A stretch of 64,000 nt of DNA, taken from positions 5,384,501 to 5,448,500 of the forward strand of contig NZ_CP159253.1 in the NCBI RefSeq assembly GCF_040438645.1. Direction: 5' to 3'. Below are positions 44,229 through 53,318 of this stretch, piece by piece (the first letter of the stretch is position 1; the number at the start of each line of letters is the position of its first letter). The notes under the pieces were generated by a model, which had not been told where the DNA came from, made no database searches, and saw only the letters and a program-made list of their open reading frames with translations. Source of the DNA: Mesorhizobium sp. WSM2240 (GTDB lineage Bacteria > Pseudomonadota > Alphaproteobacteria > Rhizobiales > Rhizobiaceae). The position numbers were made by a program, and so were the translations under genes.

Positions 44229-45320
44229 ATGAAACGAGTTCTGAATGGCCAAGTGAGCCGCCGTGCGGTGCTGGGCGCGGGCCTTGCCGGTGTTGGCATG
44301 CTGGCGATGCCGTCCATCCTGCGGGCTCAGGACAAGTCGCTGAAGATCGGCGTCTATGGCGGCTATTTCAAAAATTCCTTCGACGAGAACATCTTTCCGG
44401 AGTTCACCAAGGCGACCGGCATCGCCGTCGAATCGATCGCCGAGCCGACCGGTGAGGCCTGGCTGGTGCAGCTCGAACAGGCCGCCAAGGCCGGCCAAGC
44501 TCCGGCAGACGTTTCGATGATGTCGCAGACCTCCACCCTGAAGGGCCTCGGGACCGAATTGTGGACGCCGATTGACCCGGCCAGGATCAAGAGCTTTGAC
44601 AGCCTGCTCCCGCATTTCTCCAGCAAGTATCCGGATGGCCGCATCGCCGGCGTCGGGGCAGTGGCGTGGTACATCACGCTGGTCACCAACACCGACGTTT
44701 ACAAGGAGCCTCCGACGTCCTGGGCCGACATGTGGGATCCAGCCACCAAGGACAAGCTCGGCCTTCTTGCGCTCGCCTCCAACTCTTTCCTGCTCGAAGT
44801 GACCTCCACGACCTTCATGGGCGGCACCAACGCGCTCGACTCCGAGGAAGGCATCCTCAAGGCGATGGAAAAGCTTGCCGAACTGAAGCCGAACGTCCGC
44901 CTCTGGTACCGCGACGAGGCCCAGTTCGAGCAGGCGCTGAAGTCCGGCGAAATCCCGATGGGCCAATACTATCACGACGTGACGGGCCTCGCCGCAGCCG
45001 ACGGCCAGCCGGTCCGCTCGACCTTCCCGAAGGAAGGCGGCATCCAGGATTCGGGCAACTGGGTTCTGTCGCGCGCTTCCGAAAAGATCGACGAAGCCCA
45101 TGTCTTCATCGACTATATGAGCCAGCCGGCTATCCAGGGGCTGATGTCGCGCAAGGTCGGCACGGCACCGACCTTGAAGAAGGACGTGCTCGACCTGACG
45201 GCCGAGGAATTCGCGGCTGTGTCGTCGGAGATTCCGCCGATCCTGCCGCGCTACGACCTCTACACCACCAAGTCCGACTGGATAAACCAGAAGTGGACCG
45301 AGCTGATCGTCGCGGCGTAG
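44229..45320 (+). CDS. Polyamine-type ABC transporter substrate-binding protein (PotD-like)
   Basis: 363 residues from the ATG at 44229 (AGAGGAGAA upstream). The N-terminus VSRRAVLGAGLAGVGMLAMP has a twin-arginine Tat-type signal ending near QA|QD. The mature protein is a type II periplasmic binding protein of the spermidine/putrescine group (LKIGVYGGYFKNSFDENIFPEF; WADMWDPATKDKLGL). It lies 137 bases after the agmatinase gene. A palindromic repeat (45331-45422) separates it from the ATPase gene. Confidence 0.9.
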   Translation: MKRVLNGQVSRRAVLGAGLAGVGMLAMPSILRAQDKSLKIGVYGGYFKNSFDENIFPEFTKATGIAVESIAEPTGEAWLVQLEQAAKAGQAPADVSMMSQTSTLKGLGTELWTPIDPARIKSFDSLLPHFSSKYPDGRIAGVGAVAWYITLVTNTDVYKEPPTSWADMWDPATKDKLGLLALASNSFLLEVTSTTFMGGTNALDSEEGILKAMEKLAELKPNVRLWYRDEAQFEQALKSGEIPMGQYYHDVTGLAAADGQPVRSTFPKEGGIQDSGNWVLSRASEKIDEAHVFIDYMSQPAIQGLMSRKVGTAPTLKKDVLDLTAEEFAAVSSEIPPILPRYDLYTTKSDWINQKWTELIVAA

Positions 45321-45330
45321 CGTGGGCGCA

Positions 45331-45422
45331 GCCCTCACCCTGGGGGAGAGAGCCATCAATTTGCCGCTTTACCTTCTCCTCGTTTTCTACGGGGAGAAGG
45401 TGCCGGCAGGCGGATGAGGGGC
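45331..45422. repeat. Palindromic mosaic repeat between binding-protein and ATPase genes
   Basis: Contains a hairpin CCTTCTCC (45372-45379) / GGAGAAGG (45393-45400) followed by GTGCCGGCAGGCGGATGAGG, the same word as in the repeat at 48979-49048. No coding capacity. Confidence 0.75.
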
Positions 45423-45507
45423 TACAAAACCCGCTAGACCGCCTGCAAGATCTCAACTAGTCGGCCGGCCGTCGGCGGCCCAGGTAACCCCAGAGGCGGG
45501 TGAAGCT

Positions 45508-46545
45508 ATGTCCGGACTGGCACTGCAAGACGTCACCAAGCAATTCGGCGACTTCAAAGCGGTCAACAACGTCAATCTGTCGGTGCCGCACGGCAAGTTC
45601 GTCTGCTTGCTTGGCCCGTCCGGCTGCGGCAAGACCACGCTGCTGCGCATGATCGCCGGCCTCGAGGAGCCGACGGAGGGCGCCATCATCCTCGACGACG
45701 AGGACATCACCCCCGTGCCGACGCATAAGCGCAATCTCGGTATGGTGTTCCAGTCGCTGGCGCTGTTCCCGCACCTTTCCGTGGGCGACAATATTTCCTA
45801 CGCCCTGCGCATCCGCGGCGCTTCACGCGACGAGCAGAAGAAGCGCGCCGAGGAGCTTTTGAAGCTCGTCCACCTGCCCGGCTTCGCCGACCGTCCGGTG
45901 GCAAAACTTTCCGGCGGCCAGCGCCAGCGCGTCGCCATCGCCCGGGCGCTAGCTTTGTCGCCGAAGCTCTTCCTGCTCGACGAGCCGATGTCGGCGCTCG
46001 ACGCGAAACTGCGCGAATCCATGCAGGTCGAGCTGCGCCAGTTGCAGCAGCGGCTAGGCATCACCACTTTCGTCGTCACCCACGACCAGCGGGAGGCCAT
46101 GACCATGGCCGATATCGTCGTCGTCATGGGCGAGGGGCGCATCCGCCAGGCCGCCTCGCCGATGGAGATCTACCGCAAGCCGGCCGACGCCTTCGTCGCC
46201 GATTTCATCGGCTCGACCAATCTCCTGGATGTCACCGCCGATAGCTCCGGCCGCGCCACGGTTCTCGGGCAAGTGATCCCCGATCTGGCTTTGCCGGCCG
46301 GAACCGGTAAGGCGTCGATCTCGATCCGGCCTGAGGACGTGCGGCTTGGCAAGCCGGGCCCCGGCGCGATCCCCGGCACGGTCACCTTCGTGCGCGATCT
46401 CGGCGGCACCATCGAAACCTTCGTTGAGGCGGGTGGCGCCACGATTATCGCGGTCTCCACGCCGCGCGAGCGGGTCAATGTCGCCGCTGGCGACAATGTC
46501 GGCATTATCCTGCCGCCCGAGGCATGCGTGGTGGTGAAGTCGTGA
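45508..46545 (+). CDS. Polyamine-type ABC transporter ATPase (PotA-like)
   Basis: 345 residues. Walker A GPSGCGKTT (about 36-44), signature LSGGQRQRV (about 135-143), Walker B LFLLDEPMSALD, and a C-terminal TOBE domain (about 270-340; SISIRPEDVRLG). It energises import by the two following permeases. Its TGA overlaps a GTG start of the next gene. Confidence 0.93.
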   Translation: MSGLALQDVTKQFGDFKAVNNVNLSVPHGKFVCLLGPSGCGKTTLLRMIAGLEEPTEGAIILDDEDITPVPTHKRNLGMVFQSLALFPHLSVGDNISYALRIRGASRDEQKKRAEELLKLVHLPGFADRPVAKLSGGQRQRVAIARALALSPKLFLLDEPMSALDAKLRESMQVELRQLQQRLGITTFVVTHDQREAMTMADIVVVMGEGRIRQAASPMEIYRKPADAFVADFIGSTNLLDVTADSSGRATVLGQVIPDLALPAGTGKASISIRPEDVRLGKPGPGAIPGTVTFVRDLGGTIETFVEAGGATIIAVSTPRERVNVAAGDNVGIILPPEACVVVKS

Positions 46546-47396
46546 GACGCGAGCCGCCGAAATCGCTAGCCGACTACACGCCGCTTTTCTTCCCGGCGAT
46601 CATGCTGGTCGTCTTCTTCGTCATGCCGTTCTCGACGATGATCGCAGTTTCCTTCTTCAAGCGCGACCCGGCGGGGTTCTACACGCCCGATTTTGTCATC
46701 GACAACTACGCGCGCTTCCTGTCGGCCTTCTTTGGAAGGGTGCTCGGTTTCTCGCTGATGCTGTCGGTGATGGTCGCGATCTGCTGCGTAGTCATCGCTT
46801 TTCCCTTTACCTATATGCTCACCCGGCGCTCGCGCGCGGTGCAGACCGTCTGGCTGGTCTGCCTGCTGTCGGTTCTGTCCCTGTCCGAGGTCATCATTGG
46901 TTTTGCCTGGTCGACGCTGTTCTCGCGCACTGCCGGCATCACCAATCTGTTCGTCTGGCTCGGCCTGATGCAGGAGCCCGTGGCGCTGCTGCCGGGCTTC
47001 GGCGCGGTGCTGACCGGCATGGTATATCAGGCGCTGCCCTATACGATCCTGGTGCTCTACCCGGCCCTGGTGAGGCTCGATCCGACTTTGCTGGAGGCCG
47101 CGCGCACGCTCGGCGCATCGCCGGTCCGCGCCTTCGTTAACGTCGTAACCCCGGCCCTGCGAAACACCATCGTCGCGACGCTGATCATGGTCTTCGTATT
47201 TGCGCTCGGCTCTTATCTTCTGCCGCAAATCCTCGGCCGGCCGCAGCACTGGACGCTGTCGGTGCTGATCACCGATCAGGCGATTTACCAGTCGAACATG
47301 CCATTCGCAGCGGCCATGGCGGTGTTCCTGGTGCTGATCTCGCTGGCGCTGGTCGGCTTGACCCTGCTCGTCGGGCGCAAGGAGAATGCGCTATGA
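46542..47396 (+). CDS. Polyamine-type ABC transporter permease (PotB-like)
   Basis: 284 residues from a GTG at 46542 overlapping the ATPase stop (GTGA); an ATG at 46524 in the same frame lies too close to its SD and inside the ATPase gene. About six hydrophobic helices; the ABC permease EAA loop is EAARTLGASPVRAFVNVVTP (about residues 186-205). Stop overlaps the next permease ATG. Confidence 0.9.
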   Translation: MRREPPKSLADYTPLFFPAIMLVVFFVMPFSTMIAVSFFKRDPAGFYTPDFVIDNYARFLSAFFGRVLGFSLMLSVMVAICCVVIAFPFTYMLTRRSRAVQTVWLVCLLSVLSLSEVIIGFAWSTLFSRTAGITNLFVWLGLMQEPVALLPGFGAVLTGMVYQALPYTILVLYPALVRLDPTLLEAARTLGASPVRAFVNVVTPALRNTIVATLIMVFVFALGSYLLPQILGRPQHWTLSVLITDQAIYQSNMPFAAAMAVFLVLISLALVGLTLLVGRKENAL

Positions 47397-48196
47397 AGCA
47401 GATGTTCCTTCGCCGGCTCTATTTCGTCGCTGTGGCTTTATTCCTCGCAGCACCGCTGATCGTCGTCGCTGGCGTCTCGGTGAACGAAAAGCAGGATCTC
47501 GCCTTCCCGCCGGTCGGCTTTTCGCTCTCCTGGTACGCGCAGATTTTTCTCGATCCGGAATGGCGGCGCGCGCTGATCGCCTCGGTGGTGCTGGCGCTCA
47601 CGTCGGCCGCACTCGCGGTCGCTATCGCGCTGCCGTTGGCCTGGTTTCTGTGGCGGCGCATTGCGCCATGGGCCAACATCTTCCAATTGCTCGGCGTCGC
47701 GCCCTTCGTCCTGCCGCCGGTCATCACGGCGCTCGGTTTCCTGACCTTCTGGGCGACGGTCGGCCTTTACGGCCAGCCCTGGACGGCGGCGATCAGCCAC
47801 GCCATCTTCTTCGTCACCCTGCCGCTGGTCACGCTGTCGCTCGGCTTTGCGTCGATCGACCGCTCTTTGGTCGAGGCCGCCTCGACTATGGGGGCGGACG
47901 ACCGCACCGTGCTGAAAACCGTCGTTCTGCCGCTGATCCTGCCCTATCTGGTCTCCGGCTACGCCTTCGCCTTCGTCTTGTCGCTCAACGAATACATCGT
48001 CGCCTACATGACAATCGGCTTCGTCATGGAAACACTGCCGATCAAGATATTCAACGCGCTGCGCTACGGCTACACGCCGACCATGGCCGCCGTTTCGGTT
48101 TTCTTCGTGGCGATCGCCGCGCTGGTCTTCGGCCTGATCGCCTGGTTCGGCGACATCAGGCGGCTGCTCGGCGCCATGTCGTCGGAGGAGAACTGA
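47393..48196 (+). CDS. Polyamine-type ABC transporter permease (PotC-like)
   Basis: 267 residues, six hydrophobic helices, EAA loop EAASTMGADDRTVLKTVVLP (about residues 162-181). The ATG overlaps the stop of the first permease and its own TGA overlaps the ATG of the nitrilase-family gene, so the amidase is translationally tied to the transporter. Confidence 0.92.
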   Translation: MKQMFLRRLYFVAVALFLAAPLIVVAGVSVNEKQDLAFPPVGFSLSWYAQIFLDPEWRRALIASVVLALTSAALAVAIALPLAWFLWRRIAPWANIFQLLGVAPFVLPPVITALGFLTFWATVGLYGQPWTAAISHAIFFVTLPLVTLSLGFASIDRSLVEAASTMGADDRTVLKTVVLPLILPYLVSGYAFAFVLSLNEYIVAYMTIGFVMETLPIKIFNALRYGYTPTMAAVSVFFVAIAALVFGLIAWFGDIRRLLGAMSSEEN

Positions 48197-48966
48197 TGAA
48201 GCTTGCCGCGCTCCAGATGCACGCGGTGGCCGGCGACCGGACGGCCAATATTTTCCGCATCGAGAAGGCCGCGCGGGAAGCTGCCGAAAACGGCGCCGAC
48301 CTTCTCGTCGCACCGGAACTGGCGGTCACCGGCTACGGCGCCGGCGACATGATTTCAGAGCTTGCCGAGCCGGCCGACGGCGATCTGTCGAAACGGCTAA
48401 CCGCCCTATCACGCGAGACCGGCGTGGCTTTGGTCGTCGGCTTCGCCGAACGCGACGGCGAAACAATCTTCAACAGTACGATCTACGCCGATGGCCGGCG
48501 CAGCGTCGTCTATCGCAAGTCGCACCTCTTCGGCCCTTACGAGCGCAAGCTCTTCTTACCCGGAAAGCCCGCCGCCTGCATCGTCGAGCATCGGGGCATG
48601 AAGCTGGGGATGCTGATCTGCTACGATGTCGAATTCCCGGAAAACGTCCGTCGTCTGGCGCAGGCTGGGGCGCAGGCGGTGATCGTGCCGACTGCGCTTC
48701 CCGCCAGCGACCACGCCGAATTCATCGCGCGCAAGCTGGTCCCGGTGCGCGCCTTCGAAAACCAGGTCTTCGTCGCCTATGCTAATCATTGCGGAGGCGA
48801 TGCGCTGTTTTCCTATGCCGGCCTGTCGGGCATCGTCGCGCCCGACGGCACGATGCTGGCCGAAGCGCCCGAAACCGGCGAGGCGCTGCTTTTCACGGAA
48901 CTCGATCCTGCTGCCTACGCCGCCTCGATCGCTGCCAACAGCTACCTCTCCGACCTCAGAATTTGA
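48196..48966 (+). CDS. Carbon-nitrogen hydrolase (nitrilase superfamily) amidase
   Basis: 256 residues. The catalytic Glu-Lys-Cys triad is visible: Glu in LLVAPELAVTGY (about residue 41), Lys in VYRKSHLFGPYE (about 107) and Cys in LGMLICYDVEFPENVR (about 140). The family hydrolyses amides such as N-carbamoylputrescine, 5-aminopentanamide, 4-guanidinobutyramide or omega-amides. Coupled to a polyamine-type importer and an agmatinase-family gene, so a linear amine amide or carbamoyl amine is the likely substrate; exact one unproven. The gene is followed by a palindromic repeat. Confidence 0.9.
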   Translation: MKLAALQMHAVAGDRTANIFRIEKAAREAAENGADLLVAPELAVTGYGAGDMISELAEPADGDLSKRLTALSRETGVALVVGFAERDGETIFNSTIYADGRRSVVYRKSHLFGPYERKLFLPGKPAACIVEHRGMKLGMLICYDVEFPENVRRLAQAGAQAVIVPTALPASDHAEFIARKLVPVRAFENQVFVAYANHCGGDALFSYAGLSGIVAPDGTMLAEAPETGEALLFTELDPAAYAASIAANSYLSDLRI

Positions 48967-48978
48967 GCGGCGTTGGAG

Positions 48979-49048
48979 CTTCTTCCTTCTCCCCGTCACA
49001 CTATACGGGGGAAGGTGCCGGCAGGCGGATGAGGGGCAGCTCTGACTC
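48979..49048. repeat. Palindromic mosaic repeat between convergent genes
   Basis: CCTTCTCCCC / GGGGGAAGG hairpin followed by GTGCCGGCAGGCGGATGAGG and GGCAGCTCTGACTC; the last words are shared with the repeats at 45331 and 59601. Confidence 0.75.
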
Positions 49049-49061
49049 GGCAAGAAATCGC

Positions 49062-50459
49062 CTACCGCCAGACCGTCAGCCCCAGTTCTTCTCTTCGCAG
49101 CCAGCGCGCCAGCAACAGCACGGCGACCACCGCCAGCCCCGCCGACAGCCCGATCCAGATGCCGTTGCCGGCAAGCCCGAAATGGAACGCGAGCAGCACC
49201 CCGAGCGGCAGGCCCACGCCCCAATAGCCGATCGCCGCGAACACCATGGGCACCTTGGTGTCGTGCAGTCCGCGCAGCATTCCCGACGCCACCGCCTGCG
49301 CGCCGTCGAAAATCTGAAACAGCGCCGCGAACGCCAGGAAAGACACGGCGAGACCGATAACCGTCGCATTGGCCGGGTCGCCGAGGTCGATGAAGGCGCT
49401 GATCAGGAGATGCGGCCAGAGAATCATGATCAATCCCATCAGCGCCATGAAGCCGACGCCGAGCGCGTAGGCAGTCCAGCCGGCACGGCTGATGCCCTCC
49501 TTGTTGCGGGCGCCGTAGGCGAGGCCCACGCGCACGGTCACCGCCTGGTTCAGGCCGAGCGGCACCATGAAGCTGATCGAGGCGATCTGGATGGCGATAG
49601 CATGGGCAGCGAGCGAGGCGGCGTCAATCAGCCCCATCAGAAGTGCGGCCGCGTTGAAGATGGTCACCTCGAAAGCCAATATGCCGGCGATCGGCAGGCC
49701 GAGCCTGAGCAGCGCCGTGAAGCGCGGCCAGTCCGCCCGCCAGAACCGTCCGAATAGCCGATAGCGGCGGAAGAGCGGCTCGAGCGACACGACCGCCGCC
49801 AGCCCGAAGAACATCAGCAGGCTGGAAAGCGTAGTCGCCATGCCCGCGCCGGCGATGCCGAACACCGGAAAGCCGAGATTGCCGAACATCAGGCACCAGT
49901 TGGCGAACGCATTGAAGGCTACGGCCGCGAACACGATGATCAGCGCCCTGCCCGGCCGCTCCAGTGCCGAAATGAACGAGCGCAGCACGATATAGCCGTA
50001 GAACGGCAGCACCGCCCATTGCAGCCAGACCATGTAAACTGCGGCCTCGCGCGCCAATGCTGGCTCCTGGCCCATCCAGACGAGGATCGACTCAGTGTTC
50101 CACAGCACGATCCAGATCGGGATGCAGACGAGTATCGCCAGCCACAGGCCCTGGCGCACGGTGCGGCGTATATCGCGCACCGAATGCCGCTTGCGGCCGA
50201 GTTCGGTAGCGATCATCGGCGAGGTAGCCAGCATCAGGCCGAGCCCGAAGATCAGCGGCGCGAAATAGAGGTTGCTGCCCAGTGCGCCGGCGGCAAGCGT
50301 CGCCGGGCCGAGCCGCCCCATCATCATCACGTCGGTGGCGTTCATCGCCACCTGGCCGAGATTGGTTAGCACCATCGGCCACGACAGCGCGAGCATTGCC
50401 CGCACCTCGCCACGCCAAGGGTTTGCAGGCGCTCTCGCGCCGGCCTCGAACGCAGTCAT
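49062..50459 (-). CDS. MATE family multidrug/toxin exporter (NorM-like)
   Basis: 465 residues from the ATG at 50459; the frame is open to 50579. About twelve hydrophobic helices in two similar halves; MATE motifs include SWPMVLTNLGQVAMNATDVMMMGRLG (core VLTNLGQVAMNATDVMM) near the N-terminus and GLNQAVTVRVGLAYGARN at the start of the second half. It uses an ion gradient to expel drugs or metabolites. It stands alone; the 290 bases upstream (50460-50749) hold no recognisable gene or signal. Confidence 0.92.
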   Translation of the reverse strand: MTAFEAGARAPANPWRGEVRAMLALSWPMVLTNLGQVAMNATDVMMMGRLGPATLAAGALGSNLYFAPLIFGLGLMLATSPMIATELGRKRHSVRDIRRTVRQGLWLAILVCIPIWIVLWNTESILVWMGQEPALAREAAVYMVWLQWAVLPFYGYIVLRSFISALERPGRALIIVFAAVAFNAFANWCLMFGNLGFPVFGIAGAGMATTLSSLLMFFGLAAVVSLEPLFRRYRLFGRFWRADWPRFTALLRLGLPIAGILAFEVTIFNAAALLMGLIDAASLAAHAIAIQIASISFMVPLGLNQAVTVRVGLAYGARNKEGISRAGWTAYALGVGFMALMGLIMILWPHLLISAFIDLGDPANATVIGLAVSFLAFAALFQIFDGAQAVASGMLRGLHDTKVPMVFAAIGYWGVGLPLGVLLAFHFGLAGNGIWIGLSAGLAVVAVLLLARWLRREELGLTVWR

Positions 50460-50749
50460 TGTTCGTCTTTCTGCAAGGTGGCACCCGCGAAAATGCGCGG
50501 AATGCCGCAAATCTGGCGGCAAAACGTCAGCCGCCATCTGTTTGCGACCGTATTTGGACGAAATGAGCCTCGGAGACAAGGGACGAAGCCTGGCAATAGT
50601 TGAGCCAGCGAGATCATGGCCTGGCCGAAGTCGTCAGGCGGGTGATCTCAAGTCCGGCTGACGTCGCTGATCATTTCTCGCTGGTTTTTGCAGGTTGGGC
50701 TTTCGCCGGCGCGCAAACGGACGAGGCTTGCGCGGTCGACAGGCCCGCC

Positions 50750-51574
50750 TCATCCGGGAGAATATCGTACGAATGCGAAGCGTCGGCCATCCGGCGCCCA
50801 GCAGGGCACGTTGATCGTTCCCTGGCCACCGAACAAGCCAAGCAACACCCGCGGTTCGCCCCCTGCGGCCGGCAGCAGGCGAAGTTCCACCTGCTTGTTG
50901 CGCGGATGGCCGGTGACGCCGGGCTCATAGGAGAGATAGAGCACATGCCGGCCGTCCGGCGAAGGATGGGGAAACCAGTTGACCCGCTCGTCGTCCGTCA
51001 TCTTCTGGGCATCGCTGCCGTCCGGGCGTATCCGCCACAGATCGATGGCGCCGCTCTTCTCGCCGTTGAACCAGATCCACTTTCCGTCAGGCGTATAGTC
51101 GGGCCCGTCGCAATGGTCGAAGTTCCGCGTGACCTCGAACTCCGGGCCGCCGCCGACCGGGCAGGCATAGACCTGATAGGTGTCGCCACGCTTGGCTACA
51201 TAGGCGAGGGTGCGTCCGTCCGGCGACCAGCCGTGCCAGTAGGAGGGCGCCTTTTCCGTCACCCGGGCGGGCGGGCCCCCGGCGAACGGCAGCGTATAGA
51301 TCTGACTTGAGCCGTGCTCGGTGGAATCGCTTATGACGAGCATCGTGCCGTCGGGTGAAATGCCGTGGTCGTTGTTGATGTTGCGGGCGAAACCGGTGTC
51401 GATCTCGACGAAACCGGGATCGGCCAGATCGATGCGGTAGAGCCTGCCGTTCCGATTGACGACCAGCGCAGCGCCGTCCGGCGTCCAGTTCGGCGCCTCG
51501 ACGAGATCCGTCGTTTCCAGCACCGTCGTCACCGTTTCGCCCGCAAGCTCGAAGATCGCCAGTTCGCTTTTCAT
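50750..51574 (-). CDS. TolB-like beta-propeller protein (PD40 repeats)
   Basis: 274 residues from the ATG at 51574 (GGGAGAG upstream; a longer frame to 51631 lacks it). At least four PD40-type blades with the W.PDG / SPDGR pattern (APNWTPDGAALVV, GISPDGTMLVISD, GWSPDGRTLAYVA, DYTPDGKWIWFN, HPSPDGRHVLYLS, CWAPDGRRFAFVR). No signal peptide, so unlike TolB itself it seems cytoplasmic. Function unknown; such propellers bind proteins or act as lyase/peptidase relatives. It lies 53 bases after the FGGY kinase stop on the same strand. Confidence 0.85.
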   Translation of the reverse strand: MKSELAIFELAGETVTTVLETTDLVEAPNWTPDGAALVVNRNGRLYRIDLADPGFVEIDTGFARNINNDHGISPDGTMLVISDSTEHGSSQIYTLPFAGGPPARVTEKAPSYWHGWSPDGRTLAYVAKRGDTYQVYACPVGGGPEFEVTRNFDHCDGPDYTPDGKWIWFNGEKSGAIDLWRIRPDGSDAQKMTDDERVNWFPHPSPDGRHVLYLSYEPGVTGHPRNKQVELRLLPAAGGEPRVLLGLFGGQGTINVPCWAPDGRRFAFVRYSPG

Positions 51575-51627
51575 CCTGCTCTCCCTGGCTCTCATGAAGC
51601 GGTCGCCATCAGGGCCCAAGAGGAGCG

Positions 51628-53211
51628 TCACCCGATTGCGTCGAGCACCTGCCGCTGCCGGTGCATCTCAAGGAAAACCCGGTAATCGCGGTCGAACCGT
51701 TCACGAGCCTTGGGATTGGGTTGCCGCTCCCTTCCACCCTGCTGCATGGCGGCGCAGGCTTCGGCCAGCGTCGGGAACAGGCCGGCGGCGGTTGCGGCCA
51801 CCATCCCCGTGCCGAGCAGCATCGCGTCTTCGGCCAACGGCTCGATAACCGTGCAGCCGGTGGCGTCGGCATACAGCTCCATCAGAAGCGGGTTCTTCGA
51901 ATGGCCTCCGGTAACATGCAGAGTGTCGATGGGCTGGCCGTTCTCGTTGAGCGCCTCCAATATGTGGCGCACGCCGAGCGCGATGCCGACGCAGGTGCGC
52001 CAATAAAGCCGGCAGAGGCTGTCGAATGAGGCGTCCAGCGTCAGCCCGCTGATGACGCCGACCGCGTGCGGGTCGGCCAGCGGCGAGCGGTTGCCGTGGA
52101 AATCCGGCAGCACATGCAGCCGTCCGGCAAGATCCAGCTTCTCCTCCGCGCGCAGTTCCATCACCCGCGCAGCAATTCGGCGATGAATGGCGGCGTCGGG
52201 TTCGCCGCCCGCGCCGTGCCAGCGAATGATGTGGTCGAGCAGTGCGCCGGTGGCAGACTGACCGCCTTCGCTCAACCAGCAGCCGGGCAGCGCCACGCCG
52301 AAATACGGCCCCCACCCGCCGACGAAGGGGCGCTGCTCGGCCGACATCGCCATCACGCAGCTCGAGGTCCCGGCAATCAGCGCGACATGCCGGTCGAGGC
52401 TGCCGAGATCGCCGGCCTGCCCGCCGAGCACGCCGAGTGCGCCGGCATAGGCGTCGATCAAGCCCGCACCGACGCGGCAGTTCACGGTCAGGCCGAGCGC
52501 CTCGGCCGCCTTTTCCGTCAGCATCCCAAGATCCGCGCCCACCGGGCTAGCTTTGTCGGGCAGGCGGCCGCGTTCCAGCATGTCGGGAATGCCGACGAGT
52601 TTGAGGAAGTCGCGCCGCCAGCCTTCCTGCTCATGCGCGAGATAGGTCCATTTGCAGGTCAGCGTGCATTGCGAGCGGGCCAGCGAACCGGAGGCCCTGT
52701 AGGTCAGGAAATCGGCCAGGTCGAACATGTAGCCGGCGCGCGCCCAGCTTTCGGGCAAACTGCGCTTCAGCCACATCAGCTTCGGCGCCTGCATTTCGGG
52801 CGACATGACACCGCCGACGAAATCGAGCACGCGGTGGCCGGTGGCCGTGCATTCGTCGGCTTCCTTCAGCGCGCGGTGGTCGAGCCAGACGATCGTGTCC
52901 CAGCGGTCGCCGCCGCCGGTCGAGACGGTCAACTGGCCGCCATCGAAATCGCGCAGCACCAGCGAGCAGGTGGCATCGAAGCTGATCCCGGCGACATCTC
53001 CGGCCGAGATGCCGGCCTTCTCGCGCGCCGCCCGAACGGCGATGCAAACCGCCGACCAGATGTCCTCCGAGTCGTGTTCGGCATGGCCGGCCTTAGGCCG
53101 GTTAAGCGCGATCGGGTGTTCGGCGCGCCCGAGCAATCTGCCGCTTTTGTCCAGAATGCCGGCGCGGGCGCTGCCGGTGCCAACATCGACGGCGCAGACG
53201 AAGCGCTCCAT
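51628..53211 (-). CDS. FGGY family carbohydrate kinase (ribulokinase-like)
   Basis: 527 residues from the ATG at 53211; SD is weak. N-terminal FGGY half has VDVGTGSARAGILD (phosphate loop), the C-terminal half has ALIAGTSSCVMAM and LHVTGGHSKNPLLMELYADATG. Length and the DFHGNRSPLADP stretch fit the ribulokinase / human FGGY-like subgroup that phosphorylates ribulose or other ketoses and polyols. It follows nagA on the same strand after a 107-base gap, so it may belong to the amino-sugar cluster or be separately expressed. Confidence 0.9.
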   Translation of the reverse strand: MERFVCAVDVGTGSARAGILDKSGRLLGRAEHPIALNRPKAGHAEHDSEDIWSAVCIAVRAAREKAGISAGDVAGISFDATCSLVLRDFDGGQLTVSTGGGDRWDTIVWLDHRALKEADECTATGHRVLDFVGGVMSPEMQAPKLMWLKRSLPESWARAGYMFDLADFLTYRASGSLARSQCTLTCKWTYLAHEQEGWRRDFLKLVGIPDMLERGRLPDKASPVGADLGMLTEKAAEALGLTVNCRVGAGLIDAYAGALGVLGGQAGDLGSLDRHVALIAGTSSCVMAMSAEQRPFVGGWGPYFGVALPGCWLSEGGQSATGALLDHIIRWHGAGGEPDAAIHRRIAARVMELRAEEKLDLAGRLHVLPDFHGNRSPLADPHAVGVISGLTLDASFDSLCRLYWRTCVGIALGVRHILEALNENGQPIDTLHVTGGHSKNPLLMELYADATGCTVIEPLAEDAMLLGTGMVAATAAGLFPTLAEACAAMQQGGRERQPNPKARERFDRDYRVFLEMHRQRQVLDAIG

Positions 53212-53318
53212 CAGCGGGAGGTCTTTCGCACTTGCGCTTCTGGAGAATGTCGCGACCGTTGCAGCATGGCGGCGAGCATAATGGCCGCCCGAAACGGCGC
53301 AAGAGGCAAGCGGGCCGG

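Noticed and set aside
45300..45500. Small reading frames inside the palindromic repeats
   Set aside because: They are by-products of the repeat sequence; no SD and no conserved protein pattern.
50460..50749. Gene or regulatory element in the 290-base gap between the MATE and TolB-like genes
   Set aside because: No frame with a plausible start and composition and no clear promoter or terminator was seen.
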